Shown: positions 32,501 to 45,450, numbered from the stretch's first letter. The stretch is 64,000 nt of DNA from Xiphophorus maculatus (GCF_002775205.1 NC_036447.1:16474501-16538500); one strand, 5' to 3'. The notes: a model not told the origin generated them from the sequence alone. Program-made: numbers and translations.

Positions 32501-35500
32501 TTCAAAGTAATTTTATTAAAATATCAGAGAAAGTTCCAGAGTGAGCGGAGATTGAAGCAGAGTTGAAAGACTGACAGCTTCCAAATCAAAACTAAAAAAA
32601 ACAAACAAACAACAAAAAACAAGCCCAATTCTCAAACTTAGGTTAAAATTGATTTGGGCCAAAACAATTTCATAGTGACACTTTATTATCTAATATAATT
32701 TCAAAATAAAATAACTAATAAAATGAGAGTAAGAATATGACATGTCATTAAATGTTAACGTTTTTTACTTTTCTGCCACTTAGTGATAACTATTTTGATT
32801 TAATTTTCTATGGATGCTTTCTAAAAACACGTCAAATGCTGTGAAAAACAGCCCAAATATTAGCAACCTACCAAAAGCTGTTCTTTTCCCAGCCCAACGT
32901 GTTCAAAAGAAGCCCAATTGGGGAGAAACTCGCCCAATCTGGCAACACTTATCCCTACTTGCCCCTCCCTTACCTGTGCCGTTGCACTTTTGATGCCATT
33001 GCCAACTACACTCCAGTCCGGTAGGTGGCAGTAAATGCCCCTTCAGTTGGTTTGCCAACCGCCAGTAAAACTTAAAAGAAGAAGAAAATGAGTCTGGCGG
33101 TTTCCTGGAACGTGGTGTGCAAAGCAGAGGAGCGCCATCAATTATTGTAATGAGGTAATCAAAGTTCTTCTGAAAGAAACTTTGCATGCTATAAGTTTAG
33201 AGCAGCAAGTTTTAACCAGCGTACCGACAAGCTCAGCGAGCAAAAAATAGCTCTGCTAATTAGCCGGCTAATATCAAATTTCAGTGTTTCTCTATAAGGC
33301 ACAGAATGCCAAAAAGCTATAATGTTTTCCACAATAAGTACAGTAACTAAATGCTTAGACTACATTCAATAAAGTTTTAGTAGCTCATGTCTAGAGTAGG
33401 ATTCTCAAACTTTATCCCTCGACGGCTGGTGTCCTGGAACTATTAGATCCATCCAATGAACTTGAGTGAAATGGCTAACCTACCTCCTCAGCATGCATTT
33501 AAGATTAACAGAGTCCAGCTAATGGAGTAGTTATTTGATTTGGGTGTGTTGTAGCAGAGAAATGTCTAAAATTTCCAGGAACCTGGCCCTCTGGGGCCGG
33601 TGTTTGAGACCAGTTGTAGGTTTGCAACTTGCTATGTAGGTTGCAAACAAATATTTTAGAACTGGTAGACTTAATTTTTCCTAAAACATTTTCAATGTTA
33701 ATATGACCATTACTTAGATAGAGGCAAAATATAATCAAATTTGTTTTTTAAAGTCAGGTGAAAACAATTCTATTGAATTACCCATAATTTAATCTAGGAG
33801 TTGTTCTCTATTACACAGTGGGGAAATAAACATTCAACTCCCTCCTGATTTGTAAGTTTGCTCACTCTCAAGAAATAACCTCTCTCATTTTTGAGATAGT
33901 CAGAATTTAAGTTAAATTTTACATGGCTTCAAAATTACCCTGTTTTTGAGTGAAATAAGCATTTAATACCCTACAGCTCAGTCTGAATTACCTGCATATT
34001 GGTCATGGGACGATTACCAAAGCCCCGGATCTCAACTCGTTGCACGCATAAAGCATGCGTGCCACAAAATCAGAATTTCTAATATCCACATCTCTCCACA
34101 TTGACAGTCAAGATCAAAGTTGTGTCGAAGCACGCGAGAGATAATACATGCATTTTATGTACATGGAATTTGGAAAAGCATGAAAACTTTGAGACCCTTG
34201 GTTTGACTCTGTAAAAGATCTTGGATTGAAGGTGATCAAGACAAAGGTGATGGATCAGTCTACAATTGCAAAGGAGGAGCGTCTTAACAATCTCAGCACA
34301 AGTGGAACCACAGTTACCAAGAATATTGGTAAGTCACTTTGCATAATTTATTTAAGTGTCAGCACCGTACGGTGTGTTTTAGGTTCCCATTATCTCAGTG
34401 TTATTTAGGAAAAAGTGATGTGGTCAGATGAGACCTTTGGCATCAGCCTGACACATGTCTTTGGTGGAAAAGAAAATGCAGAGTATGATCCAAAGAGCAA
34501 CTTCTCCCAGGAGTATTATGCTGTAAGGCTGTTTTTTTGCCAAGGTACAGGATGACTTCACCACAGCAAGGGGCCATTGTTAAAATTTGAAGCAAAGCGT
34601 TCTCCCTTCAGGCAGGACACTGAAAGTGAGCTATGCATGGGGCCCCCTGCATTATAATGGCCTATTTGTCATCAAGCCAAAGGAGTGGCTTAAGAAGAAT
34701 CACATTAGGGTAATTTACTGTGATCTAGCCAGTCTCCAGTTAAGAAGGGAATGCTTAACCTACAGGGTTTCTGAAAAGATGGGTGAGTCATAATTCTTCA
34801 TCAGGTGTCTTTAAACCTGCTGACCAACCACGAGATATGTCATATATTATCTACATAAAGGCATTAAGACATGTGCTTGCCATTGAGCAATTACAGTGGT
34901 ATCACCATTCCTTTGCCAGATAAACAGAACAAACTGCACATTGATGCAAGTGTGTAGAGTTGTAGCTAACAAATATTTCAGTAAGTGGTTATTTTATTGA
35001 CTATTCTGACAATTAATTGTATAAGAACTATTGCCACATTCAGCAGACTTTTCATTTAACCACTTATGCTCATTTTATACATTAATAGAATGCTAATAAA
35101 TAATAAATATGCAATTAAATTATTCAATTCCTCTATTTAATAAAATAATAATTTTAAATTGAATGACATTGCATTCCTTTAGTGTACGCTTGATCATTTG
35201 TAGCAAAGGATGCATCTCCAGCTAAAATAATATTTCGCACATCAACTTATGAAAAACTTTAATCTTTCTGCTTGACTTACTTAACATCAGTTCAATGAAG
35301 GGATAATTTGTATATTTTTTTCCATTATTTTAATAATTAGTGAGCAAAAGGTGCTTAATAGGAGTTCCTTTTTTTTCCTTTTTCTTTTAAGAATTTGAAC
35401 CAGGACCAATTGAATCCTGATGTGAAATACCTGCTTGGGGTTTACGAATTATATTTCTTTGTTTGCAGTTAGGTGGTAATTTCACTCACCAGCACTGGCT

Positions 35501-38500
35501 TGGTCTCCTCTCTGCCGCTGTTGCTTCTCAGATTTGTGGTTTTCAGAGGGTGTCGTGCCATGGTCTTCTGTATGCAGCGCTTGTCCTGTGGACTGCACCG
35601 GATATTGCTGTTGTTCGGGTGTTCAGGGATGATCTCCTCCTGTCTGTCCACTGCTAAAGACATAGACATGCAGATATGGGGAGGATTTAGTTACAAATTA
35701 TTACAAATTCAGTTCCTCTGTTCAAATTTGATCGGTAAGAAATTCTGAAAACCATGTACCATTTATTTTCTACATTTGTTGGCCTACCAATAAAATAGCC
35801 CCCACCCCTGGACTTATTATGATTATTATTTTAATTAATAATTTAAATACAGTACATTAAAAGAAGTGGTTGTGAAGTTCAGAAATGTGATCAAGTTAAA
35901 ATGGTGTCAATATTTTAGCAAGATGTGGTAGATCTCCTACAGCTGAACGTGGAGAAATCTGTGCTAACAAAACGCCTGGTTAACCACAACGAAGGAGCCT
36001 CGGTAATTGGGCTCTCCTCTTCAGCACCGACCTTGGTACCCTTCAGCTACTGTGTTATGACCAAGTTCAGAGATATTTAAAACAATGCCACCTCCTCTCT
36101 TCCATCCTCTTTGCATTGTGGTCAGCACCACTTTCACCTTTGTATGTCTATAATTCTGCAGCTCTCTGGGCCTGAAGGCACCCAGCTGCTTCCTGAGGAA
36201 ATGCCCTCCTCGCTCTTCGTCCTCAAGAACTCCTCAGCAACACCGCTTTGTTCCAAATGGAGGTTGATAGAGGCCATCTGCTCTGTCATAAGAGGACACC
36301 AGTCAGTGAACGTGACTGGAGGAATGGCAAAGTATATTGTAAGTTGCAATCCTTTGTTCTCAACCATCTTTCTATTCCCTTCTGACTTCAAAGAACTTTG
36401 TGCAAATGGTTTGCGCCTTTGGTCTATTTACAAATTGGCACGAATATCAAAGTACTTTAAGTGCTTTATAACACTTTAAAGTTGTTGCTTTGAACACTAA
36501 ACCAGATTTTAACTCAGGCTAAGGCCACTACTAAACATCTTGTTGTTTGCAGTTGCCTAAAAGACAATGAAGGAATGGTCCTAAAGCTTCAGTATCATGC
36601 AAGTCTTTCTAAGAATTGTACTACACACAAACTCACACCCAGACAAGTTCTATTGCATTTATAACAAAAGTCAGGAGTTGAACAATGACCAGGTTTTGGA
36701 CTTTGCAGACAGTGGCATTGCTTGTCCGAGATGGAAAGTGTCTCTCAGCCGTTTGTATTTTTAGTCTTGTTGGTGTTAAGCACATTCTTTAGCAAGAAGC
36801 AACAGCATTTCAGCTGCTTCCGTCACTTTGTCCCTTGCTCTTCTTTTTGTTCATACTTCTCCGATTCCATGCTTTTTCACAGGGCAAGCTGAAGTGATTT
36901 AGAAGTGGGTCAGGGGTGGCATGTCCTGTTTGCTACCCTGCTGTTTTCCATGGAGGAAGTCACTACTTCTGTATGTGGTTTCACTTGGATCACCACCCTT
37001 TGCCATGTTAGATATATTTCGAACATTTTATGGCCTGAGCTGACAGATTGAAGGGTGTTTCTTTGTGGCAGGTGAGCAGGAATTGTAAAAAACAGCCCTG
37101 AAAAAACATTCATTTATGTGGTTCCTTGTTAAAGAAAAAAAAAACTTACTGCATTTTTAGTGGAATTTTATTTAATATACCAACACAAAATAGGCCACAA
37201 TTTTAAAGTGGTCTAATAAAAGAAAAATTCTCAAAGTTGTGTGGTAGATTTACTGCTGTGTTTTGGGTCATTGTCATGTTGTGTGATTCGGTTTGGAGCA
37301 AATTTTATCAGATAGCCTCAAATCTGAATCAGGAATATTTTGGTTTACTGTTGATATCATTGTCAATTCAGTGACTGCAGGGTTTACAAAAACTCCAGGT
37401 CAGTTCACTCCTTTAACATTTCATGACCCCACTTGTGTGCCCAGTTGTAACTAATATGGCTCTTCCATTATATCACTTACATTTTTCTTGATATTCTTTA
37501 TATGTTAATTTATATTTGCATAATTTTGGTCCAAGCACCTAATAAAACATCCACCTTGCATTGGTGGTTGTTCCGATCTTCAATTTGAGTCATATTACTG
37601 TTGCAAAACATGAAACTGCATAACCTCCTGCTGGAGACTTATTTATCAGATTCGTACGTGAATATTTTCTTCTGATAGAGTTGTATCGGAAGAACATATT
37701 AGAGCTGCCTGGTGAATCACATTGCAATCACCATTGCAGTTTAAATTTATGTAATATCATGAAATGAAAGTGTTGTATACTAATACCTATTGATAACCAA
37801 TTGGATAGATTATAACTTCTAAGCATCTGAAGAGTGAAAGTTAGTCGTAGCCAATAACAACATTCCTAGTTTCATCAATAGCATCATGTTGTAGATTTTC
37901 CAAAGACGGTTCAGCCCTAGAACAGGTTATAGAAAATTACTTTAACTGGTTGTCAAAGTAGGTACTAATTTAGGGCCCTATATCCATTTTATTATTTTCC
38001 AAATTATGTTTTATTTTCTCCCAAATTCCCCTTTGCGTTCTATTTCTGAATTCCATTTTTTTCCCCATTTTAACCATTAACCCCCAAAAATAGTCCATTG
38101 TGGTATGAATTTAAAAGATTTAACAAATCAATTGCTAATGATAAACATTTACTGTTACTCTGTATCACCAATGAAACACACTGTTGTGTTTTAACAAAAC
38201 ATTGGTTTTACAAGCTGTTAAGTGTTTCCACCCCCCATTTTTTTTGAAGAACTCAAACATGTGCCAAACTAAGAATCAAATTTTTTAACATAAAAGAAAA
38301 TCTCTATCTTAAAAATTATTTAGAGTTGAACTGAAGATCAGCATATTTATCACAGAAAAAACTGTGTTGCGTGTAAAAGCTTGTTCACGGTTTCGTAATG
38401 AGCAGGATCTTTGTTTTTTTTTTTTCTTCCATCTGTGATAGATGTCTCCATTGAAGTAATGACAGTGAGTGTTTGGTGTTGCTTTATTTAGCAATACTTT

Positions 38501-41500
38501 TTTTCCTCCCATAGTGAACAGATTTTTCACAAAGGGGCAAATATTCAACTAACTGCAGATTTTTTCATTTTCACAATGAATAAAAAAAATATAACAGAGC
38601 ATCCTGAAAATGGTCAAGAATGTAGTTTTAAATACAGTACTTATGCATACTTTGAAATTGTTTTGTCATAGACAATCCTGTTGTACTTGAAAGCACAATA
38701 GAAGGGCTCTTGGTGAATAATTAACGACAGATGGACTCACTTGTCTTGACACAGTACCAGTGTGTGGTCAGATGTCTCCTGCAGAAAGGACTCAAACAGT
38801 ATTTGGGGCTTGTTGAATGCCACAGGCAGCTGGATTTATACTTCAGATGATTTATCTGCATGTTAATGTTTGCATTTGGCTTTACTCTTATAGATAAAGC
38901 TGACATTACAAACCATAAACTCAATTTTAAAATGTTGATTTTGATAACTTTGTATAAGATGTAGCAAATCTTAGTAAAAATTATAATAAAGATACTGAGA
39001 GTCCTGAACTCTGAGCTTAAGTTATCAGTTTAGTGCAATTTTTTCCATATGCCTAATGACACTAGTGCACCATGTCAATGGCCAGTTCCAGCAGTGTTGA
39101 ATAAAAACAGAAGTTCTGTAATAAGCAAAACATGTTGGTCACTTTGATGAAAATCACTTAGGACATTTATGATGGTGCATTTGCTACTCAGCCAGATAAA
39201 CCAAAGATGAAATGTCAAAGTATTGATTCAGACAGCATGTTTAAGGTCAAAAATGATCAATCACTGCTGCAGTTACTTCGTCCTACTTGTTTACTTGTGA
39301 TGAAGATACTCCCTTCATTGCAACTATACTACTTCCTAAAATCGGGGGATCAGGTTTGTTTATAATAGACAGTCTGGAAACTGAAATCGGCACATAAACA
39401 GAAACAAATGTAATGAGTGTTTGTCAGGCATCTTTAGGACACTATGCAAAAGACTTTTATATGTCTTTGACAGCAAGTTTAAGCCTTCCCTGCTCAAAAC
39501 CATGAGGCTTTTCTGTTCAGTCAACACCAGCTTCTCCCACAGTATCAATGTCAGACCAGGCAGCTTCCAGGCAAAATACTTCTTAAAAATCTGTTAATCA
39601 TCAGCTGATGTCTGATTTAGTTGAACACACACTGTTCAAAACTATCAGTATGGCTCGTGTGAAATGCCTGTGCCTATTCTCTTATCATTTACCAGTGGAA
39701 TGATTTAAGCAAAGTTACGTCATTATTTGATCAAGAAGACAAGAAAACCAGTTTTAGCTACGTCTGATTCTGCTCCACTTCCAACTTGTGTCAAAACAGT
39801 ACCTTATGTTAATTTGTGTGAATCCAAGCACAGCAAACGCAGTACTATTATGAATGCAGACTTATTGTTTAGGAAGCTTGACATAAAAGGAAGCAACAAA
39901 TCTGTAGAAATTAAAATGCATGCCTTGCTTTGAATAAAAATTTTGTACTCAAAAGATTGCGTATTGAACTAATGCCACTTTAGAAGAGTTTGTATAGAAA
40001 CAAGATGTTTTCAAATGTTCTATCACTCATTTCTAGCTGCTTATGAAAAGGAAGTACTTTTGTTGACTTTAAAAATTGTGTAAGACTTCAGCCTGAGGCC
40101 CCAAACATTTACAAGCCAGGGATAACACACTCACACAGGTGTGGATCAGATTCAAAAATATGGTTTAAAGAGCTGGCCAGAACCTCTTCCAGATGGATCG
40201 TCAACAAAAAAAACATTGTCTTTAATTCTGTGAAAGACTTTGGATCAAAGCGTTGTCCGCTATGTCCTCTGAGACTCTGGGTTTCTTCTGTTTTCAGGAA
40301 GGAATTTTATTTTTCTTCTCTATTGAAACCAAATCTGAATTCATGTCAGGTATCCAACAACATTAGAGGAATAAGCTGGGGTGTGATTGTGTGTCTTTCG
40401 CCTCAGGAAATCTACAGCAGCACTGAATTAGGCTACACTACTTTGGAATGCACCCTTTGTTTCCACTTTCAAGTTGAATTAACTAATATAATGCATGGAA
40501 ATAAACAATACTGCCGTTCTTATTTTAAGAGGAATCATTCTGTTTTTAAACTTGTTAAGAAGATGCTTAGGAAGTGGGAATAAATGTTCCTTTATTATCA
40601 GTAGATGATGTAGTGACCCACAATGATTAATTGTCCTCACAGTACAAATGTCATGGGCAGGACAAACTGAAATGTTGGTGTGTCTCCATCATAACAGCTC
40701 CAGCTGTCCAAATGTACTGCACAGCCCAAAGAAAGCAAATAGACAACACTAAAGAACATCTGCCAAAAGAAATCTCAAATTTCAGTGCCCTGAAAGAAAT
40801 TCATAGTTCCATACTTTGATGCAAACTTAAAGACTTTTAGAAAGAAGATGAAATTCCAAGAAAGATTAAAATTAATCAAACAAAATGTATATGCAGCCTG
40901 ATAATATTTTGTATAACATATAAGAAAGCCCATTCTAAAGCTAAATCTTTAAATACCATTTTCGATGTCAGACTGTCTGCTGTGCTATTTTTTCACCTCA
41001 TGTAAAAACATAAGGGGTTTAAAAAGAAGCAAACTCTCCACAATGGTCAAGACCAAAGAGCCAAGGACATTGTGGACTGTGTTGTAGACCTGACCAAGGC
41101 GTGAATGGTTAGGTGTACAGCTTGGCATCGATGTTGGTGAAACAGCAACAACTGTTGGCCCTACTAATAGAGAATGGAAGAAGCTCAAGATAACAGTCAA
41201 TCTCCCTTGGATTGGGGTTTCATGCAAGAGCTCACTTCAGGATGCATCAGTGATCATGACTAAAGTCCAAACTACAGTCTCAAAGGTTACCATGATAGCG
41301 CTATGCTGTCATGAATTAAAATCCTTTAGTGCAGGTGAGGTCTCCCTGCTCAGGCCAGGCCCATCTGAAGTTTGTCATCTCGATGAGCTAGATGGAGCGT
41401 GGGAGAAGGTCACGTGTTCAGACCAGACCAACATAGAACTTTTTGGGATAAATTCAACTCGCTGTGTTTTAACGAGGAGGAAGGACTAGCATACAATCCC

Positions 41501-44500
41501 AAGAACATCATCCCAAACATAAAGCATGTGTGTGGAAACATCATGTGTTAAGGATGCTTTTCAGGAAAAGGGACGGGATGGATATGTTGTGAGGTTTTGG
41601 GCAACAACCTCCTATCAGTAAGATAATTAAATATGGACCCTGACTGGGTCTTCTAGAATGACAATGATCCAAAACACAGCCAGGGCATCTAAGAGTTGCT
41701 CTGTCAGAAACATTTTAGGGTCCTGCAGTGACCTAGCCAGTCTCCAGACATGAACCCAAAAGAAAATCTTCGGAGAGAGCTGGAATGCGATGTTGTCCAA
41801 CAACAACCCTGAAACATGAAAGATTTGGAGAAGAGCTGTATACCCATTAAAGCATTTAAATATTCCATTTTTGTGTGTTTTCACAAATAAGAGAAAAGTT
41901 TCATGCATATTCAACAATTTAGAATTATTCAGGTGGTGTTTGACCAGTCTCAGAATTTCAGACTTGGAACCTTTAGCAAGGTACCAGTAAGATAGATCAA
42001 GTATTAGCATTGGTATACACCTCAACATTAGTTTTTTCTACCAAGTACCCAAAATGTGACCATACAAAAGATTTCAAAGAGGTAGAGGCTTTGTCAATGC
42101 TTGTGCAATAGTGTTATTGGCCAGTGCATTTCAGGGAAACTGAAGACCACTAAGTTGGATTAGATTTTTCCTGTGCCTTACCATTGTATTTGTTGTAAAC
42201 CAAATCCTTATAAATAAACAGAATCTATGGAAATTTAGTTCAGATTTTCAACTAGTTTGAAACTGCCGAAAAACCTCATCTACATTAGTGTGTGGCTTTT
42301 ATAATGACGTGTGCGTCACAGCAAACTCAGTGTGGTCAAACAGAGTCCAGCGTTACTGACAGCATTATTCATCAATTCCTGTTGGGACCTAGAATTGTAG
42401 GACTTTTCATAGTCTGACATCGGTACGAGTCAGGTCGTAAACTATATCTGCGTTTGCCATAAGAGAGAAGTGCCCCAATACCCGACACCCGGGTTCTCGG
42501 CAGGAACGCAGGGATGTATGCCAACACATGCATGATGATTTATTCTGAGTATTAAGACTGAGTGTTTCTGAAAAGAAACACTCAAGAGGTCCTTGACTTT
42601 AACATGAGATTCAGTAGAGCGCCTGTTGTTGAGATGGTAAAAGTCATTTTCTTCTTAGGATTTATATTTTATGCTTTATGTTGTAGTTTGTCAGTAGTGA
42701 AATCAATTGACAAAAAATAGTATTAAAAATAATTTTTTCAAGCAGGGCTCTTACATCCACCCTGAACATCCTTTCAGCAAAGATGTGCCTTGCTGCATCC
42801 TAGCTCTTTTTATTATGAATCCTCTTGGTTTTTAAAAACCCTCTTCTATTTTTATCTTGCATGTTCACTGTTGCTAGGAGTGGGGCATGTATTCAGGAGA
42901 TGCACCCCCTTGTTTAATAATGCATAAGTGCAGAGAATGCGCCACAAAGGAAATCTACTGCCTGTGAATGAAGTTGCCTTTCTCCACTTCCTCTTTTTCT
43001 GATCGTTTCTCCTCATATTCACTGGATCTCAGAAGCCTTGGTAGAACTGATTTACAGTTTGGTTTATGGGGAAACTGCACCTCTTTGTTATGACAGACTC
43101 TTTGGGGTATTAAGGGGGTGCAGTGGAGACTCAACACTCAGATTACCGAACACTCAAAACACAAAAGTTTCCAAAAGCTTTCATTCCCAGAAAAAAAACA
43201 GACATGACTCCTCATTGGTTTGTTGCAACCTCTATTCAGGGCAGCTTAATGGTCAGCTCAAAGGGCAGCAGTAACATTCGGGTGTGGACTAATGAAAGCT
43301 GAGACAAATGCATACAGCTGCTTGTTTTTTGTTGTTTTTTTTATTTTTTAATCAAAATCCAAAAAATTCAGCTCCTTTCTTTTTTCTGACTTCATGTAGT
43401 CATACTAACCTATGCCGGTCATGCACAGAGAGAGCAGAAGGCTCTAATTTCAGCCCTGGCAGCCAGGGTGACGATGAGCTCATCCTCATCAAGGAGCTGG
43501 AGGCAGTGGGCGATGCACTCGAAGGCTCGTCGGGGCACACAGGAGGCGGGGTGGATCGGGTCAGGGGGAGCAGATGCTGCAGTTAGGATGCAGCCCCTGG
43601 GAGCTTTCTATTGGCTGAGCCTCATCTACTTCTCTGGTATTCTCAGAGGCAAGTAATGATCTGGGAGATTGAGTTCAGAAGGAGCAATTGCAGTATAAGA
43701 AATGCAACAGCTCACATATCTTCAAAACATTATTAGATCGATCGGACTGTCCTTAAAGGCACCAATAGTACATGTCTTCTCCAAAAAGAAGTTGAGCTAG
43801 TAAAACATCAATAATTATTCCTTCAACTGTGTAAAACTGGATGGAGACTTTTTTTATTTTCAAAAGAATACTAGAACAAGGAGAAGTCAGGGGAGAGAAA
43901 ATGAGACCCCAAAGATCAGAAGAGTTTGATAGAGACATCAGGACAAGAATTGTTTGAAATCTGCAGCAGGAGGAAGGGGGATATCCATGAAAGAGCACCA
44001 AGTGAATTACTGATTGCAGAGAGTGCTAATAGCCCCAGACTGGCCTCACTCCATTACAGACATTTCATACAGCAGCTTTTATTACCTTCTCCCATTACAA
44101 AGGCACACATATGGACTTACATTTACACTGCAGCAATGGTGTACATCCCTGCCTGTGCCTGACAGCTCCCTGCAGGATCTATTTAATCCACTTTTTCATT
44201 GAAACAGGTAGAGCATAACTTCCTACACACAATGTCTGCCCCAGCCAACACCAAGACGCTCGCATGTCTTAAGCCTGCGCTGCACAGCAGGGCCCCTTTC
44301 ACAGCGAGCAACCAGGAGACAGCAGAGGGACTGTGTGAGCTTGGCCGACAGGAAGCATGCTCTGCTTCACGGCTTAGCTGAGATTAGGGTGAACACGCAG
44401 GACCTTGTCACAACCACTCCCCAGGTCAGGTAAGGCCAAGTGAGCAAAGAAGCAGGAATTTGACCTGGTCAACTGGGACTGAAGGATTGTAATTGGACAT

Positions 44501-44929
44501 TTCCTGAAAATCTTTCCTGTCATGAGTCTGCCTGGCAGAGGCAGAAAGGATGCATACTCAGATCTGTTTGCTCTTACCTGAGTTCTCCTCCACTTCCCTC
44601 TCGTCTGTACAGATGCCCTGGCCATGCATCAGGGAGTGCAGCGGCCTCTCCACACCCCGTGGTGGGTAGCATCGGAGGCCAGTGCCACATCGGGGCGAGT
44701 ACACACCACAGTGTGCCCCTTTAGGAAGAGCACAGGTGGGGCAGCAGCCGCAGCCAGGTTCGCGCACTGTTTCTTCGCAACTCTCGGGCAGACGGCAGCT
44801 GGCCAGCCTCTCGTCGGAGCACACTGGACAGCGGATGGCCTGGTCCGATAAGCACAGTACCGCCAGTGACAGGGCACCGAATGTCCACAGGCCCCAGCAG
44901 GTTGAAGTCACGCCACGTCCTCGCACCAT
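29437..44929 (-). CDS. igfbp4: Insulin-like growth factor binding protein 4, four coding exons
   Basis: Secreted IGF carrier and antagonist. Exons 44929-44578, 35650-35490, 31792-31667 and 29574-29437 join in frame (777 nt, 258 aa, the same length as human IGFBP4). Residues 1-28 form a signal peptide with hydrophobic core [12 protein letters not shown]. The N-terminal domain has 12 Cys including GCGCCPTC and the family-typical [18 protein letters not shown] and LMHGQGIC. The linker holds an N-glycosylation sequon N130-N131-S132 and two extra cysteines, C136 and C143, which among IGFBPs are diagnostic of IGFBP4. The C-terminal thyroglobulin type-1 domain runs from C174 with [20 protein letters not shown] (225-228) and C248. 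Oddities: RGD at 243-245, and no KMKV-like PAPP-A cleavage site in the linker. The gene lies in the same orientation as smarce1. Confidence 0.97.
29794..29897 (+). repeat. direct repeat copy B in igfbp4 intron 3
   Basis: Partner of 28382-28485 at 1412 bp. Its right end runs straight into the palindrome at 29897-29932. Confidence 0.95.
29897..29932. repeat. perfect 16-bp inverted repeat, 4-nt loop
   Basis: Arms 29897-29912 and 29917-29932 around attc. Confidence 0.97.
29933..31666 (-). other. igfbp4: igfbp4 intron 3 (remainder)
   Basis: AT-rich noncoding sequence; no ORF or repeat family recognised. Confidence 0.6.
31667..31792 (-). CDS. igfbp4: igfbp4 exon 3: first half of thyroglobulin type-1 domain
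   Basis: 42 codons, residues 172-213: [40 protein letters not shown]. Phase 0 at both ends (ttctcctaaag / gtctgt). Confidence 0.96.
31793..33404 (-). other. igfbp4: igfbp4 intron 2, distal part
   Basis: Contains a (CA)n tract at about 31879-31911. Sequence at 32840-33090 resembles a dispersed fish repeat ending in an AGAAGAAG tail (ccagtccggtaggtggcag). No gene. Confidence 0.5.
33405..33620. mobile_element. hAT-type MITE (diverged)
   Basis: Inverted ends of the ggtgtcctgga / tccaggaacctggccct type match the copy at 48357-48578 in design, enclosing ggtgtgttg. Borders are approximate. Confidence 0.6.
33815..34800 (+). mobile_element. Tc1-like transposon relic in igfbp4 intron 2
   Basis: Starts with a cagtggggaaata terminus. 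[25 protein letters not shown] (about 34415) and ..LASLQ (Tc1 SPD region, about 34725) follow in broken frames. Confidence 0.65.
34801..35489 (-). other. igfbp4: igfbp4 intron 2, proximal part
   Basis: AT-rich noncoding; nothing recognised. Confidence 0.5.
35490..35650 (-). CDS. igfbp4: igfbp4 exon 2: variable linker
   Basis: Residues 118-171: [19 protein letters not shown], then [10 protein letters not shown] and a Ser/Thr/Arg/Lys-rich stretch ending ETKPVL. Acceptor ctttagcag, donor gtgagt. The extra Cys pair and sequon mark it as IGFBP4. The rest is unconserved, as usual for the linker. Confidence 0.94.
35940..36345. other. unidentified coding-like segments in igfbp4 intron 1
   Basis: Plus strand: acceptor ctcctacag, then [31 protein letters not shown]; a second acceptor (ttctgcag at 36162), then [19 protein letters not shown].. 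to donor gtaagt near 36340. The minus strand is also open across the second segment. GC content is raised. Not identified; could be a nested gene, a pseudogene or TE coding sequence. Confidence 0.3.
36400..41019 (-). other. igfbp4: igfbp4 intron 1, middle
   Basis: AT-rich noncoding sequence. About 37190-37480 looks like a minus-strand Tc1 interior (gggtcattgtcatgttg). No gene was found. Confidence 0.5.
41020..41870 (+). pseudogene. Tc1/mariner transposase relic in igfbp4 intron 1
   Basis: Successive broken frames give ..[15 protein letters not shown] (about 41415-41460), [10 protein letters not shown] (about 41656-41690) and [18 protein letters not shown] (about 41740-41795), the canonical order of Tc1 DDE-domain motifs. 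Several stops and frameshifts. Confidence 0.85.
42560..42583. repeat. perfect 10-bp inverted repeat, 4-nt loop
   Basis: Arms 42560-42569 and 42574-42583 around gaaa. Confidence 0.9.
43425..43590. other. unidentified GC-rich coding-like block in igfbp4 intron 1
   Basis: Open on both strands. The minus strand reads [20 protein letters not shown], then [20 protein letters not shown] without a stop for about 48 codons. The plus strand reads ..[19 protein letters not shown]... It has many CpG and codon-like composition against AT-rich surroundings. A minus-strand acceptor (ctaactgcag, 43581/43580) and donor (CATAG|gttagt) also exist but in a different frame. Not identified. Confidence 0.3.
43591..44577 (-). 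other. igfbp4: igfbp4 intron 1, near exon 1
   Basis: Moderately GC-rich noncoding sequence, no ORF with support. Its promoter-proximal position makes regulatory content plausible but unproven. Confidence 0.4.
44578..44929 (-). CDS. igfbp4: igfbp4 exon 1: signal peptide and N-terminal IGF-binding domain
   Basis: Encodes residues 1-118. ATG context is gtcATGG. Mature protein probably starts at Asp29 (DQAIRCPVC, human DEAIHCPPC). Contains all 12 N-domain cysteines. Ends in phase 1 at donor gtaaga. Confidence 0.96.
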
Positions 44930-45450
44930 GACAGCTCAGACACCTGCACGTAGTCCTTTGCCCTTTGTCAAGGATCCTCTCAGGTTCACCCCTCCCTGCT
45001 CTTGCTTTTTGATGACTTTCCTCTCTAACAGCAGACTTTAGACAGACAAAGAAGGTTTTAGAGGAACACTTTGTCCAGGAATCTTTTGATATGTCAGCCG
45101 GTTAGTGTTTCGACTGCAAGGACACAATGCCTCGACTGTATTACCTCTCTGTTCCTCTGGTTCAATTTCACAGTGCAGAAACTGGAGCCTGCCTTTTATC
45201 AGCTAGAGAATGTTCTGGTGATTAAAAAATATTTTTTTGTTGAGATTGAAGGATATACAAGTGATTTCTTCAGGTGAGTATCATCCACCTTTTGAGGAAA
45301 CGCCAAAAAATGCCTAGTCAACAAGTGTCCATGTGCAAAGCTGGTAATCAAAAACAGAATCGCCACAGTTTCCAGTTTCCTCCTCTGGTCAGTGTGCAAC
45401 ACGAAGGACCGTCTTCTGAGAATGTCTCAATGCGAGCCGCTCTCTTTGGA

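Noticed and set aside
44624..45041. Plus-strand open frames of up to 119 codons opposite igfbp4 exon 1
   Set aside because: Shadow of a GC-rich exon; no splice support and no protein resemblance.
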